Assembly: GCF_003350005.1 (NCBI RefSeq)
Contig: NZ_QLKS01000001.1
Coordinates: forward strand, 539,946 to 603,945
DNA: 64,000 nucleotides
Source of the DNA: Psychrobacter proteolyticus
Lineage (GTDB): Bacteria > Pseudomonadota > Gammaproteobacteria > Pseudomonadales > Moraxellaceae
Reading direction: 5' to 3'
Shown here: in pieces, positions 9,425 to 18,014 of the stretch
Numbering within the stretch: the first letter of the stretch is position 1
Layout: every line of letters starts with the position of its first letter
Notes under the pieces: model-generated
Database searches by the model: none
The model's input: the letters and a program-made list of their open reading frames with translations, nothing else
What the model was told of the DNA's origin: nothing
Program-made: the position numbers and the translations under genes

Positions 9425-10144
9425 TTAATAAGTCGTCGGTGTATGGGCACTTACAATACGAGTGATGCTATCGGTAGGATTAATAAAAGTATGTGGTTGA
9501 ATGGTATCAATCACATAGCTATCACCTTGATTTAGTAAATAGGTGCTGTCTTCGATACGGATAATAATTTTACCCTCGATGACCGTGCCAATCTCCTCAC
9601 CTTCGTGAGCGATTTTTTCTTCTGTTGAGCTATTTGGCTGATAGGTCTCGATCAAGAACCCTAAGTTTCTTGTCCTGCTGCAGTTATAGACCTGCTTTAG
9701 CGACACTTTGCTATTGGGTTCATTAAGCTCTAATAGATCCTTTGGCGTTACGATCACTCTAGCCTTCGGCTCTTTCCACTCGTCACTAAAAAACGTGGTC
9801 AGATCAGAACCCAATACTGTCAAAATCGCCTTTAACGTATTGACCGCTGGACTGACCTTATTGCGCTCAATCGAGCTGATAGACGTGTTCGTCAACCCTG
9901 ACAGCTTTGCCAATTTACGTTGCGAGTAACCTTTTGCTAGACGCAGCTGGTTAATCTTTTTGCCAATATTTTCTTTCAACGATTCATCTGTCTCAGAAGT
10001 CGACGCTGCTTCAGAAGCATTCAATTCATCATCATCGATATCATCTATTTCAATATCAACATCGTTTTCAATGTTATCACTATCAGTGACAGCAGTTTCT
10101 GCCTTACTTTTAGTCTTGCTATTCGGTTTGTGGTTCTCTGGCAT
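9425..10144 (-). CDS. puuR: PuuR-type regulator of putrescine catabolism (XRE HTH plus cupin)
   Basis: A repressor-type regulator expected to control the neighbouring putrescine genes. Residues ~61-115 form an XRE helix-turn-helix (GYSQRKLAKLSGLTNTSISS), and the C-terminal ~85 residues form a cupin (HEGEEIGTVIEGKIII). The C-terminus VSAHTPTTY is nearly the same as in E. coli PuuR. Unlike the E. coli protein it has ~55 extra N-terminal residues, strongly acidic (DVDIEIDDIDDDE), probably disordered. I start it at ATG 10144 because an upstream in-frame start at 10192 would extend it 74 bp into puuD; with 10144 the overlap is 26 bp. It is the second gene of a puuD-puuR unit. Confidence 0.88.
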   Translation of the reverse strand: MPENHKPNSKTKSKAETAVTDSDNIENDVDIEIDDIDDDELNASEAASTSETDESLKENIGKKINQLRLAKGYSQRKLAKLSGLTNTSISSIERNKVSPAVNTLKAILTVLGSDLTTFFSDEWKEPKARVIVTPKDLLELNEPNSKVSLKQVYNCSRTRNLGFLIETYQPNSSTEEKIAHEGEEIGTVIEGKIIIRIEDSTYLLNQGDSYVIDTIQPHTFINPTDSITRIVSAHTPTTY

Positions 10145-10859
10145 GGTGAATAAATTCCGTGAATAGAAATTTGGACAAGCTATCTTGCGCATAATTTAAC
10201 TCAGGATGCCATTGTACACCAATCATAAATGGATGTTGTAACAAGCTGATAGCCTCTACCAGACCATCAGGCGCTAACGCTTCTACGAATAAACGCTCGC
10301 CTACCTTACTGATGGCTTGTTTGTGCAATGAGTTGACGTGCCACTTTTCACCAAATGCTGCCAGCCTTCCTTGAGGTTGAATGATGACGTCATGTATTGG
10401 CTGATACTGCACCTCAAGCGGCTGGGTATTGTCTTCTAAATGCTGCTCATAAAACCCATCGATATCACGCCAGTCAGGATATAGCGTGCCACCAAAATGA
10501 ACATTCATCTCTTGCAAACCTCGGCACACAGCAAACAGCGGAATGTTTTTTTCGTCTGCATAAGCCAATAACTTGAAGCTCAGCTCATCACGGCCTAGGT
10601 CTTGTTTGGCTTCGGTATGCGTTGCGCCATAACGAGTTGGGGCGACATTGCTATAACTACCGGTCAATAAAATTCCATCTGCTATTTCGAGCAGCGCATC
10701 GAAGTTTTCACTGTCAGCAGCTGTATTTGGCAGCAGTATAGGATTACCACCATAAAAGTTTACTGCATCGATATATTTTTGATATACCGCCTGTGCTGGC
10801 TGTCCGTCAACCATCTTATGACAAGACACAATAGCAATAATAGGTCTGGAATTTTTCAT
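10119..10859 (-). CDS. puuD: Gamma-glutamyl-gamma-aminobutyrate hydrolase
   Basis: PuuD releases GABA and glutamate from gamma-glutamyl-GABA, the last glutamylated step of putrescine breakdown. This is a class I glutamine-amidotransferase fold of 246 residues. The nucleophile C112 lies in FAVCRGLQEMN and the catalytic His/Glu in VQWHPE (H218, E220); DGILLTGSYSNV matches the oxyanion region. ATG with AGGG upstream. It is transcribed away from puuA and overlaps puuR. E. coli also keeps puuD with puuR, divergent from puuA. Confidence 0.93.
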   Translation of the reverse strand: MKNSRPIIAIVSCHKMVDGQPAQAVYQKYIDAVNFYGGNPILLPNTAADSENFDALLEIADGILLTGSYSNVAPTRYGATHTEAKQDLGRDELSFKLLAYADEKNIPLFAVCRGLQEMNVHFGGTLYPDWRDIDGFYEQHLEDNTQPLEVQYQPIHDVIIQPQGRLAAFGEKWHVNSLHKQAISKVGERLFVEALAPDGLVEAISLLQHPFMIGVQWHPELNYAQDSLSKFLFTEFIHHAREPQTE

Positions 10860-11324
10860 ATCATTTTCCCTCGTTATAACAACTAGACCTAAGCTGTCTA
10901 TGTTGTCTAATCCCTTATTTAGCTAAAATTTAACACAACGCCTCGTGAAATGTAAACTATAAACTTCATTAATATCGGTATTTGTACTAAAAACCCGTAT
11001 TTGAGTTATTTTAAGATAATTTTAAATAAAAATTGACAATTATAGTTTTCATCCATATATTAAAAGTCAGCAGCAACGATAACCAACATAGTTTAACTTT
11101 TAGACTGAATAAAAACGCCTAAGAGCACAGTCTATAAGTCACTAATATCATTGATAAAAATTTAGCCGTAGTACAAACACCTCAGATTCAACCCGTCATT
11201 CATCAAATACTTATTTATTAAGTGTTCGTTATAAATGCCACTAGCAGAGAATTTAGACACCGCAGCCAAAACGTAGTAGCAGTAACAAACCCAGTAATTC
11301 TACAAATTCATAGGAAGAACAGAC
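10860..11324. promoter_or_regulatory. Divergent control region between puuD and puuA
   Basis: A 465-bp AT-rich divergent spacer and the likely site of PuuR action. The clearest element is a sigma-70-like promoter reading toward puuA (separate entry at 11033). ATTGACAAT around the -35 box is itself a short palindrome and could be part of an operator. I cannot find an exact match to the E. coli PuuR box. No credible gene lies here. Confidence 0.5.
11033..11061 (+). promoter_or_regulatory. Sigma-70-type promoter directed at puuA
   Basis: A perfect -35 box TTGACA (11033-11038), a 17-bp spacer and a -10 box TATATT (11056-11061). Transcription would start near 11068, leaving a ~257-nt leader before puuA. 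Confidence 0.6.
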
Positions 11325-12668
11325 ATGATGACAACCAATGGAATGGTCAAATCTGCAAACAGCACAGAGTACGTCTATGTTGCCGCAGGAGATATCAATG
11401 GCTTACTTCGTGGTAAGCGCATCCCTTTTGATCAAATGGAAAAAGCAGAAAACGGCGCAATCCGATTACCTCTGTCAATCTTAGGTGTCGATATATGGGG
11501 CGCTGATGTCATCGAGTCTTCGCAGTGCAATGGCGATATCGACGCCATTGCCCGTCCAACTGGTCGCGCTGCTTATCCACTTCTCAATACCAGTGCCCCT
11601 TCATCACTACTACCTATATGGTTATATACCGAAGACAATGAGCCTTACTACGGTGATGCCCGCCATGTTTTGGACTACATCAGCAAAAAGTTCAAAGCAC
11701 TGGGACTGACACCAGTGATGGCAACCGAACTAGAGTTTTATTTGGTTGACTATACCGAGGGGGAAACACCCAAGCCACCTATCCGTCCCAAGAGCGGCCT
11801 AAGACTAAACAAGACATCCATCTTAAGTATCAATGACCTATTACAATTCGATGAATTTTTAGATGAAGTCTACGAGCAGTGTGAAAAGCTCGATATCCCT
11901 GTTGATGCGGCACTGGCGGAAAATGGTTGTGGTCAGTTTGAAATCAATCTATTACACGTCGACGACCCATTAAAAGCTGCTGACGACGCGATTTTGTTTA
12001 AACAAGTGGTCAAAGCCGTGGCAGCTCGTCGCAAGCTTACCGCGACCTTTATGGCAAAACCTTTTGGCCTACAGTCTGGCAATGGCTTTCATGTGCATTG
12101 CAGCTTATTAGATAAAGATGGCAACAACGTATTCGATGATGGGTCAGATGATGGGTCAGATATGTTGCGTCATGCAGTGGCTGGCCTACTTAAGACCATG
12201 TCAGATTGCACCTTATTATTTGCACCGCATGTCAATTCTTACCGCCGCTTTACCCCTGGTACATTAGCCCCAAACAACGTGTCGTGGGGTTATGAGAACC
12301 GCACCGCAGCTGTACGTATCCCTGGCGGTGACACCAGAGCACGCCGTATCGAACATCGGGTGTCTGGCGCAGATGCTAATCCTTATCTAGTTTGTAGCGC
12401 AGTACTGGCGGGTATGCTGTATGGTATCGAAAACAAGCTTGAAGCACCTGAGCCGATTAACAGCATTACTTATGACGCAGCAGAACTAAAAACACTACCG
12501 TTGGACTGGCTCTCAGCCATTCGTCAATTTGAGAGCAGCGATGTGGTTGACTCACTATTTCCAAGCGAGATGATTGAGCTATTGATTGCGGTCAAAAAGC
12601 AAGAGGCCAAACGCTTTGCTCAGCAAGTGACCAACCTTGAATACCTCACCTATTTACAGGATGTTTGA
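11325..12668 (+). CDS. puuA: Gamma-glutamylputrescine synthetase (glutamine synthetase family)
   Basis: PuuA ligates glutamate to putrescine using ATP, the entry step of the Puu pathway. The 447-residue protein has glutamine-synthetase motifs: ALAENGCGQFEINLL (metal-binding acidic residues), GNGFHVHCSLL and PNNVSWGYENRTAAVRIPGG (nucleotide and metal site). The N-terminal beta-grasp domain (GDINGLLRGKRIP) is the short type seen in PuuA rather than in GlnA. ATG at 11325, with AGGAAG upstream. A 12-bp in-frame duplication at 12135-12158 adds an extra DDGS in a loop. The stop is immediately followed by puuB. The position opposite puuD/puuR supports PuuA over other GS-like enzymes. Confidence 0.9.
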   Translation: MMTTNGMVKSANSTEYVYVAAGDINGLLRGKRIPFDQMEKAENGAIRLPLSILGVDIWGADVIESSQCNGDIDAIARPTGRAAYPLLNTSAPSSLLPIWLYTEDNEPYYGDARHVLDYISKKFKALGLTPVMATELEFYLVDYTEGETPKPPIRPKSGLRLNKTSILSINDLLQFDEFLDEVYEQCEKLDIPVDAALAENGCGQFEINLLHVDDPLKAADDAILFKQVVKAVAARRKLTATFMAKPFGLQSGNGFHVHCSLLDKDGNNVFDDGSDDGSDMLRHAVAGLLKTMSDCTLLFAPHVNSYRRFTPGTLAPNNVSWGYENRTAAVRIPGGDTRARRIEHRVSGADANPYLVCSAVLAGMLYGIENKLEAPEPINSITYDAAELKTLPLDWLSAIRQFESSDVVDSLFPSEMIELLIAVKKQEAKRFAQQVTNLEYLTYLQDV

Positions 12669-12669
12669 T

Positions 12670-14046
12670 ATGTCAAATAGTAGCCCAAATAGCAATCAAA
12701 GTAGCAATATGGCAACGAACCAAAACCCACCTTCTAACAACACGCGCAATATCCCGCATTACTCGGATAAGGGTCAATACCCTGATAGCTATTATGCAGC
12801 CAGTCGCAACCCTAAGCCTGACAGACCAACGCTTAAAAATGATATTCAGGTAGAAATCTGCGTGGTCGGTGGCGGTTATAGCGGCCTATCGACTGCCCTG
12901 CACCTTATCGAGACAGATCATGAAGTCGTCGTGCTTGAAGGCGCACAGATTGGTTGGGGCGCATCAGGTCGTAACGGCGGTCAAATCGTCAATGGACTAA
13001 ATGCCAGCCTGCAAAAAATTAAAAAATCTTATGGTCAACAAAGTGCAGACTTCGTCGGTCAGCTAGTGACTCGCGGTGGCAAAATCATTCGTCGTCTTAT
13101 TAGCGACTACGATATCAGCTGCGATCTGAAAGAAAAAAACATCTTTGCAGCATTGAATAACGGACAACTAAAAGACTTACAAGAGACGCATGCATTGTGG
13201 GAAAGCCACGGTATGCACGACCGAGAAATGCTAGACAAAAATGGCATTCAAGAGCATATCAAGTCAGATGCTTATGTGGGAGGCGTCATCGACCATTCGG
13301 GTGGACATTTTCATCCATTGAACCTTTCATTGGGTGAAGCGGCGGCTATCGAAAAAAATGGCGGCACGATTTATGAAAACACCTTAGTCGTAGATATTGA
13401 GTACGCTGACGACTCTATCAAAGTCATTACTGAGTTCGGCACGGTAACCTGTAAGCAAGCCGTTCTATGCGGTAACGCTTATCTCAACAAAGTCATTCCT
13501 AAACTGACTGATCGCGTGATGCCAGTATCGACGCAGATTATCGCGACCGAGCCATTGGGTGATTTGGCCGATCAACTACTCCCTACTGATGTCTGTGTCG
13601 AAGACGTGCGCTACATTCTTGATTATTATCGTCTCTCAGCAGACAAACGTATGTTGTTTGGCGGCGGGACGGTCTACGGCGGTCAAGATCCTGCTGATAT
13701 CACCGCCAAAATCAGACCCAATATGAATAAAATTTTCCCAGAGCTGCGTGATGTAAAAATCGACTACGCGTGGAGTGGTAACTTTGCCCTGTCTTTCTCT
13801 CGTGTACCACAAATGGGCAAACTACATGAGCGCGTATATTTCGCCCATGGCTATAGTGGACACGGCGTAACAGGCTCTCATCTGTTCGGGCAAATCTTGG
13901 CTGATGCCATCAATGGAAAAACCAAAGAGTTTGACACCTTTGCACAGATTCCTTGGATTCCATTCCCAGGTGGCAGGGCTCTACGCGTGCCTTACTCTGT
14001 CATGGGTTCGTGGTGGTATGCACTAAAAGACACCACCGGCATGTAA
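12670..14046 (+). CDS. puuB: Gamma-glutamylputrescine oxidase (FAD, DAO family)
   Basis: PuuB oxidises gamma-glutamylputrescine to gamma-glutamyl-gamma-aminobutyraldehyde, with H2O2 and ammonia released. The FAD-binding motif VVGGGYSGLSTALHL starts near residue 65. The region GWGASGRNGGQ follows, as in DAO-family oxidases, and the C-terminal FAD contact is FAHGYSGHGVTGSH. I take ATG 12670 (458 residues), 2 nt after the puuA stop, because AGGA lies 9 nt upstream inside the end of puuA. In-frame ATGs at 12661 and 12637 would overlap puuA. The first ~55 residues are Ser/Asn-rich and dispensable-looking. Translationally coupled to puuA. Confidence 0.9.
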   Translation: MSNSSPNSNQSSNMATNQNPPSNNTRNIPHYSDKGQYPDSYYAASRNPKPDRPTLKNDIQVEICVVGGGYSGLSTALHLIETDHEVVVLEGAQIGWGASGRNGGQIVNGLNASLQKIKKSYGQQSADFVGQLVTRGGKIIRRLISDYDISCDLKEKNIFAALNNGQLKDLQETHALWESHGMHDREMLDKNGIQEHIKSDAYVGGVIDHSGGHFHPLNLSLGEAAAIEKNGGTIYENTLVVDIEYADDSIKVITEFGTVTCKQAVLCGNAYLNKVIPKLTDRVMPVSTQIIATEPLGDLADQLLPTDVCVEDVRYILDYYRLSADKRMLFGGGTVYGGQDPADITAKIRPNMNKIFPELRDVKIDYAWSGNFALSFSRVPQMGKLHERVYFAHGYSGHGVTGSHLFGQILADAINGKTKEFDTFAQIPWIPFPGGRALRVPYSVMGSWWYALKDTTGM

Positions 14047-14064
14047 ATACATGACCAACCTTGC

Positions 14065-14188
14065 ATAAAAGCGGTCGACATAGACAACGCTTTTATCATG
14101 AAAACTACTGTTGCCTTGACCTATCACAGTAATGGATTGCTGTGATAGGAAGCTCGATAGAAAGTTGATTCGCTACTGTCTATCGAGC
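14065..14188 (+). repeat. Three consecutive hairpins in the puuB-nhaC gap
   Basis: Three perfect inverted repeats in a row. ATAAAAGCG (14065-14073) pairs with CGCTTTTAT (14088-14096). CCTATCACAG (14120-14129) pairs with CTGTGATAGG (14140-14149). GCTCGATAGA (14152-14161) pairs with TCTATCGAGC (14179-14188). None has a long T run. They may end or process the puuAB transcript. Confidence 0.6.
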
Positions 14189-14244
14189 ATCAACCACCGA
14201 ATAGAGTTTGTTTTAAAAAATGAGGTTCTACAGGGAGCGCAAGT

Positions 14245-15738
14245 ATGAACATGAAACTCAATGATGCTGTCGAAGGGCACTATCATAACAAGCGAGTCTT
14301 TCTCACCGTAATAGTAGCCGTCGTCATCTATCTGGCCTTTGCTTGGCTATCCATGAGCCGTGGTCCAGATGAATCTTGGGGTGCTTTATCTTTATTACCC
14401 ACATTATTAGTATTAGTCACCGCCATTGTCTCTAGGCGACCATTTGAATCCATGATTGCAGGCTGCGTCGCTGGCCTTGTGATGCTCAACCCCTTTGATC
14501 TGGTTTCCCCCTTTGCAGACAATATGTCGATGGTCTTGGGCAACGAGACCATTATCTGGATTGTCCTCGTCTGTGGTCTGATGGGCGGGTTAATTCAGCT
14601 CCTTGAAATCAGTGGCTGCCTCGACGGTTTTAGTGAATGGCTACAAAAAATCATCAAGTCGCGTCGTCAGTCGTTATTGGCCACTTTTGCTTTGGGTGTC
14701 GTGGTCTTTATCGATGATTACTTGAACTGCTTGGCCGTATCCACCTCCGTCAAAAAACTCACAGATGTGTATGGCGTCTCTCGGGAGAAACTGGCCTATA
14801 TCGTCGACTCCACCGCTGCCCCTATGTGTGTGATCGTTCCTATCTCTACTTGGGCCGTCTACTTTGCAGGCCTATTAGAAGAAAATGGCGTGGCCACAGA
14901 AGGTGAAGGTCTTGGCCTTTATATCAGCGCTATTCCCTATATGGCGTATGCTTGGTTCGCTCTCCTAATCGTATTCTTGGTTGCTTACGGCATATTAGGT
15001 GACTGGGGACCGATGAAAAGAGCCGAGAAACGCGCTAAGGCTGGCAAACCTGTCCCTGAAGCGTTTGTAGAAGAGCAGCTGGTCTCAAATGTCCAAGCCA
15101 AACGTAAATTATCGTTCAAAGCCAATATCGCCAACTTTGCCTTCCCAATGATCTTACTCATTGTCTCAACCATTTACTTTGAAGTCGATCTGTTACGCGG
15201 GGCATTATTAACCTGTTTTGTGACTGTCGTTGTCTATTGGATGCAGGGTATTTTGAGCTTTGAGACGCAAGTAGAGTCTATCTTTAAAGGCTTTAAAGTC
15301 ATGCTCTATCCACTCTCGACCGTTATTGGTGGCTTTTTCTTAAAAGCAATCAACGATGAGCTTGGTATGACCATGTATGTGATTGAAGCTATCACGCCTT
15401 ATATGACCATTATTATCTTCCCTGCGGTTATCTTCGCGGTCATGGCATTCTTAACCTTTGCTACTTCATCAAGCTGGGGTCTATACGTGTTGGCGATGCC
15501 TATCGTGTTCCCAATATCGCTCGCCCTTGGCGTGAGCACACCACTTATGATTGGCGCATTGTTATCAGCCTCATCATTCGGTAGTCATGCGTGTTTCTTT
15601 AGTGATTCATCATTACTTGCCGCGCAAGGTGCTGGCTGCTCACCCATGCAGCATGCCTTTACCCAGTTCCCGTATGCGATGTTAGGTGCAGGACTGTCCG
15701 TCGTGACCTTCTTAGGATTGGGCTATATGATGGCTTAA
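14245..15738 (+). CDS. NhaC-family Na+/H+ antiporter-like membrane transporter
   Basis: A 497-residue polytopic inner-membrane protein with about 11-12 hydrophobic segments, of the NhaC superfamily. Characteristic regions are GVVVFIDDYLNCLAVSTSVK with its charged residues inside the membrane, VDSTAAPMCVIVPISTWAVY and ASSFGSHACFFSDSSLLAA. The family name implies sodium/proton exchange, but the position between puuB and aguB raises the possibility that it moves an amine or its counter-ion; that is inference. ATG with GGGAG upstream. A perfect hairpin (CTAACGAAT/ATTCGTTAG, 15776-15804) separates it from aguB. Confidence 0.8.
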   Translation: MNMKLNDAVEGHYHNKRVFLTVIVAVVIYLAFAWLSMSRGPDESWGALSLLPTLLVLVTAIVSRRPFESMIAGCVAGLVMLNPFDLVSPFADNMSMVLGNETIIWIVLVCGLMGGLIQLLEISGCLDGFSEWLQKIIKSRRQSLLATFALGVVVFIDDYLNCLAVSTSVKKLTDVYGVSREKLAYIVDSTAAPMCVIVPISTWAVYFAGLLEENGVATEGEGLGLYISAIPYMAYAWFALLIVFLVAYGILGDWGPMKRAEKRAKAGKPVPEAFVEEQLVSNVQAKRKLSFKANIANFAFPMILLIVSTIYFEVDLLRGALLTCFVTVVVYWMQGILSFETQVESIFKGFKVMLYPLSTVIGGFFLKAINDELGMTMYVIEAITPYMTIIIFPAVIFAVMAFLTFATSSSWGLYVLAMPIVFPISLALGVSTPLMIGALLSASSFGSHACFFSDSSLLAAQGAGCSPMQHAFTQFPYAMLGAGLSVVTFLGLGYMMA

Positions 15739-15775
15739 GCCAATAAAACATGAGCTAAACTATTGTCGCTATACA

Positions 15776-15804
15776 CTAACGAATGATGAGAAATAATTCG
15801 TTAG
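15776..15804 (+). repeat. Hairpin between the NhaC-family gene and aguB
   Basis: CTAACGAAT (15776-15784) and ATTCGTTAG (15796-15804) form a perfect 9-bp stem with an 11-nt loop and no T run. It is a candidate RNA processing or pausing site. Confidence 0.5.
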
Positions 15805-15863
15805 CCAATACGAAACACCCTTGTATAGGGTACTTCCTAATAAATATGATGAGGATTTAGAGT

Positions 15864-16733
15864 ATGCGAAACGTTACTGTGGCGACCACGCAAATGAAAT
15901 GTGGTTGGGATATCCAGCAAAACATTGCGACCGCGACTGACTTGGTCAAAAAAGCGGCTAATGATGGTGCCAATATTATCTTGCTACAAGAATTGTTTGA
16001 GACACCCTACTTCTGCCAAGTTCATGACTTTGATTATTTTAAGCTTGCAACTTCAGTCGAAGATAATGCAGCTATCAATCACTTCAAAAAACTGGCAAAA
16101 GAGTTAGAAGTGGTACTGCCGATTAGCTTTTATGAAAAATCAGGCAATACATTCTTTAATAGCATCACTGTGATCGATGCTGATGGCGAGATACTGGGCA
16201 CTTATCGCAAAACGCACATACCAGATGGCATTCCTTATGCCGAAAAGTTCTACTTTACCCCTGGTGATACAGGGTTTAAGGTTTGGCAAACCAAATACGC
16301 TAAGATTGGTGTCGGTATCTGCTGGGATCAGTGGTTCCCTGAATGCGCCCGTAGTATGGCATTGATGGGTGCCGAGTTGCTGTTTTACCCAACTGCCATT
16401 GGTGATGAGCCAACACTTGGTATCGACTCAAAAAGTCATTGGCAGCGCTGTATGCAAGGCCATTCCGCCGCCAGCCTGATGCCAGTTATCGCAGCCAATC
16501 GCATTGGCACAGAAACCATCAGCCAAAATGGCAATGACAGCACGATGCAGTTTTATGGTAGCTCGTTCATTACCGACGGCCGCGGCGACATCATAAAAGA
16601 AGCGTCAGCAGATACTAGCGAAGTGATTAGTACTACCTTTGATTTAGATCAACTGGCTATCGATCGCCAGCAATGGGGAGTGTTCCGTGACCGTCGTCCA
16701 TCGATGTATGGCACGCTGCTCACTCACGGTTAA
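15864..16733 (+). CDS. aguB: N-carbamoylputrescine amidase
   Basis: AguB hydrolyses N-carbamoylputrescine to putrescine, CO2 and NH3. It is a nitrilase-superfamily enzyme of 289 residues with the Glu-Lys-Cys triad E43 (LLQELFETPYF), K116 (TYRKTHIPDG) and C153 (GICWDQWFPE). The C-terminal DRRPSMYG is usual for plant and bacterial AguB. ATG with GAGGAT upstream. It lies 68 bp before aguA, so the two probably form an agmatine-to-putrescine unit feeding PuuA. Confidence 0.94.
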   Translation: MRNVTVATTQMKCGWDIQQNIATATDLVKKAANDGANIILLQELFETPYFCQVHDFDYFKLATSVEDNAAINHFKKLAKELEVVLPISFYEKSGNTFFNSITVIDADGEILGTYRKTHIPDGIPYAEKFYFTPGDTGFKVWQTKYAKIGVGICWDQWFPECARSMALMGAELLFYPTAIGDEPTLGIDSKSHWQRCMQGHSAASLMPVIAANRIGTETISQNGNDSTMQFYGSSFITDGRGDIIKEASADTSEVISTTFDLDQLAIDRQQWGVFRDRRPSMYGTLLTHG

Positions 16734-16801
16734 CCTACTATCCGTCTCTTTAGTTTACTCTCACTATTTTTATAGTCGCTCGTGTACGATAAGGTAATTT
16801 T

Positions 16802-17917
16802 ATGTCTATATTACTGACAGACTCAACCCCGCAGCAAGATGGCTTTTACATGCCAGCAGAGTTTGAGCCAATACAAAAAGTATGGATGGTCTGGCCATAC
16901 CGTGCTGATAACTGGCGACAACAAGCTGTCCCTGCCAAGAAGGCTTATGCTGATGTTGCACTGGCAATTAACAAGTTTTGTGAAGTTGGCGTACTGGTTA
17001 ATCCTGACGATTATCAGCAGTGCCGCGATAGCTTACTTGATGATATCGACGTTATCTCTATGCCTAGCAACGATGCGTGGGCACGTGATACCGTGCCGAC
17101 ATTTTTAATCAATGACGCAGGCGAGCTACGCGCTTGTGATTGGACATTCAATGCGTGGGGCGGAGACTATGATGGCCTTTACTCACCATGGGATGACGAT
17201 GATAAGCTCGCAGAACGCTTGTGTGAGCAGTTAGATATTCCACGTTATCGAACGGATGATTTTGTCATGGAAGGCGGCGCGTTTCATGTCGATGGTGAGG
17301 GCACGGTTTTGACCACGCGTATGTGCCTGCTAAGCCCGGGGCGCAATCCTCATCTGAGCGAGCAGCAAATCGAGGACAAGCTAAAAGCCTATCTCAATGT
17401 CCAAAAAGTGCTTTGGATTGATGATGGTATCGATCCTGATGAGACTACAGGTCATATCGATGATATCGCTTGCTTTGCGCGCCCTGGTGAAGTGGTTTGC
17501 TTATTCACTGATGATCCTGAAAATCCATTCTATGAAGCAACGCAAAAAGCCTATAAGCAGCTCTCAAATATGATTGACGCAAAAGGCAGACGTCTAACAG
17601 TCCATAAGCTGTGCTGTACCCAGCAGCCAGTGACCTTGCCTGATGATTATGACATTGTACAGTCTGATGACGCCAAACCTCGCCTAACGGGTGATGTTTG
17701 TATCGCCTCATATGCCAACTTTTTGATTTGTAATGATGCGGTCATCGTACCGCAATATGATGATATAAATGATGCACTCGCCATCGAGCAGCTTGAAAAA
17801 GTCTTTCCTCAGCATCAGGTAGTGGGAGTACGAACAAGAGAGATTGTTTTTGGTGGCGGTAATATTCACTGTATTACGCAGCAGCAACCAAAACCATCGA
17901 TCAAAAGCAATAACTAA
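16802..17917 (+). CDS. aguA: Agmatine deiminase
   Basis: AguA converts agmatine to N-carbamoylputrescine and ammonia. The 371-residue protein has the penteine-fold motifs: MPAEFEPIQKVWMVWPYR at the start, NDAWARDTVPTF, the His-bearing DETTGHIDDIACF, and the catalytic Cys at residue 357 in GGGNIHCITQQ. Its length equals the family norm. ATG with AAGG upstream. The stop codon lies inside a 13-bp tandem repeat (17903-17954). It follows aguB and precedes a Sad-like aldehyde dehydrogenase. Confidence 0.95.
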   Translation: MSILLTDSTPQQDGFYMPAEFEPIQKVWMVWPYRADNWRQQAVPAKKAYADVALAINKFCEVGVLVNPDDYQQCRDSLLDDIDVISMPSNDAWARDTVPTFLINDAGELRACDWTFNAWGGDYDGLYSPWDDDDKLAERLCEQLDIPRYRTDDFVMEGGAFHVDGEGTVLTTRMCLLSPGRNPHLSEQQIEDKLKAYLNVQKVLWIDDGIDPDETTGHIDDIACFARPGEVVCLFTDDPENPFYEATQKAYKQLSNMIDAKGRRLTVHKLCCTQQPVTLPDDYDIVQSDDAKPRLTGDVCIASYANFLICNDAVIVPQYDDINDALAIEQLEKVFPQHQVVGVRTREIVFGGGNIHCITQQQPKPSIKSNN

Positions 17918-17954
17918 AAGCATTAATCAAAAGCTTTAATTAAAAGCACCCGCA
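17903..17954 (+). repeat. Four 13-bp tandem units spanning the aguA stop codon
   Basis: Units start at 17903, 17916, 17929 and 17942, exactly 13 bp apart, each beginning AAAAGC: AAAAGCAATAACT, AAAAGCATTAATC, AAAAGCTTTAATT and the degenerate AAAAGCACCCGCA. The aguA stop TAA (17915-17917) straddles the first unit boundary. Confidence 0.8.
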
Positions 17955-18014
17955 TAAAAATATAGACCCAAATGGATTTTGAACCCAATAATATTTCAAA
18001 ATAAAGGACATAAT

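Noticed and set aside
11222..11416. 64-codon plus-strand open frame overlapping the puuA start
   Set aside because: It is out of frame with puuA, overlaps its ribosome-binding site and coding start, and has no support of its own.
14065..14188. Possible REP/BIME-type repeat family
   Set aside because: The three stems have unrelated sequences and I see no further copies in the window.
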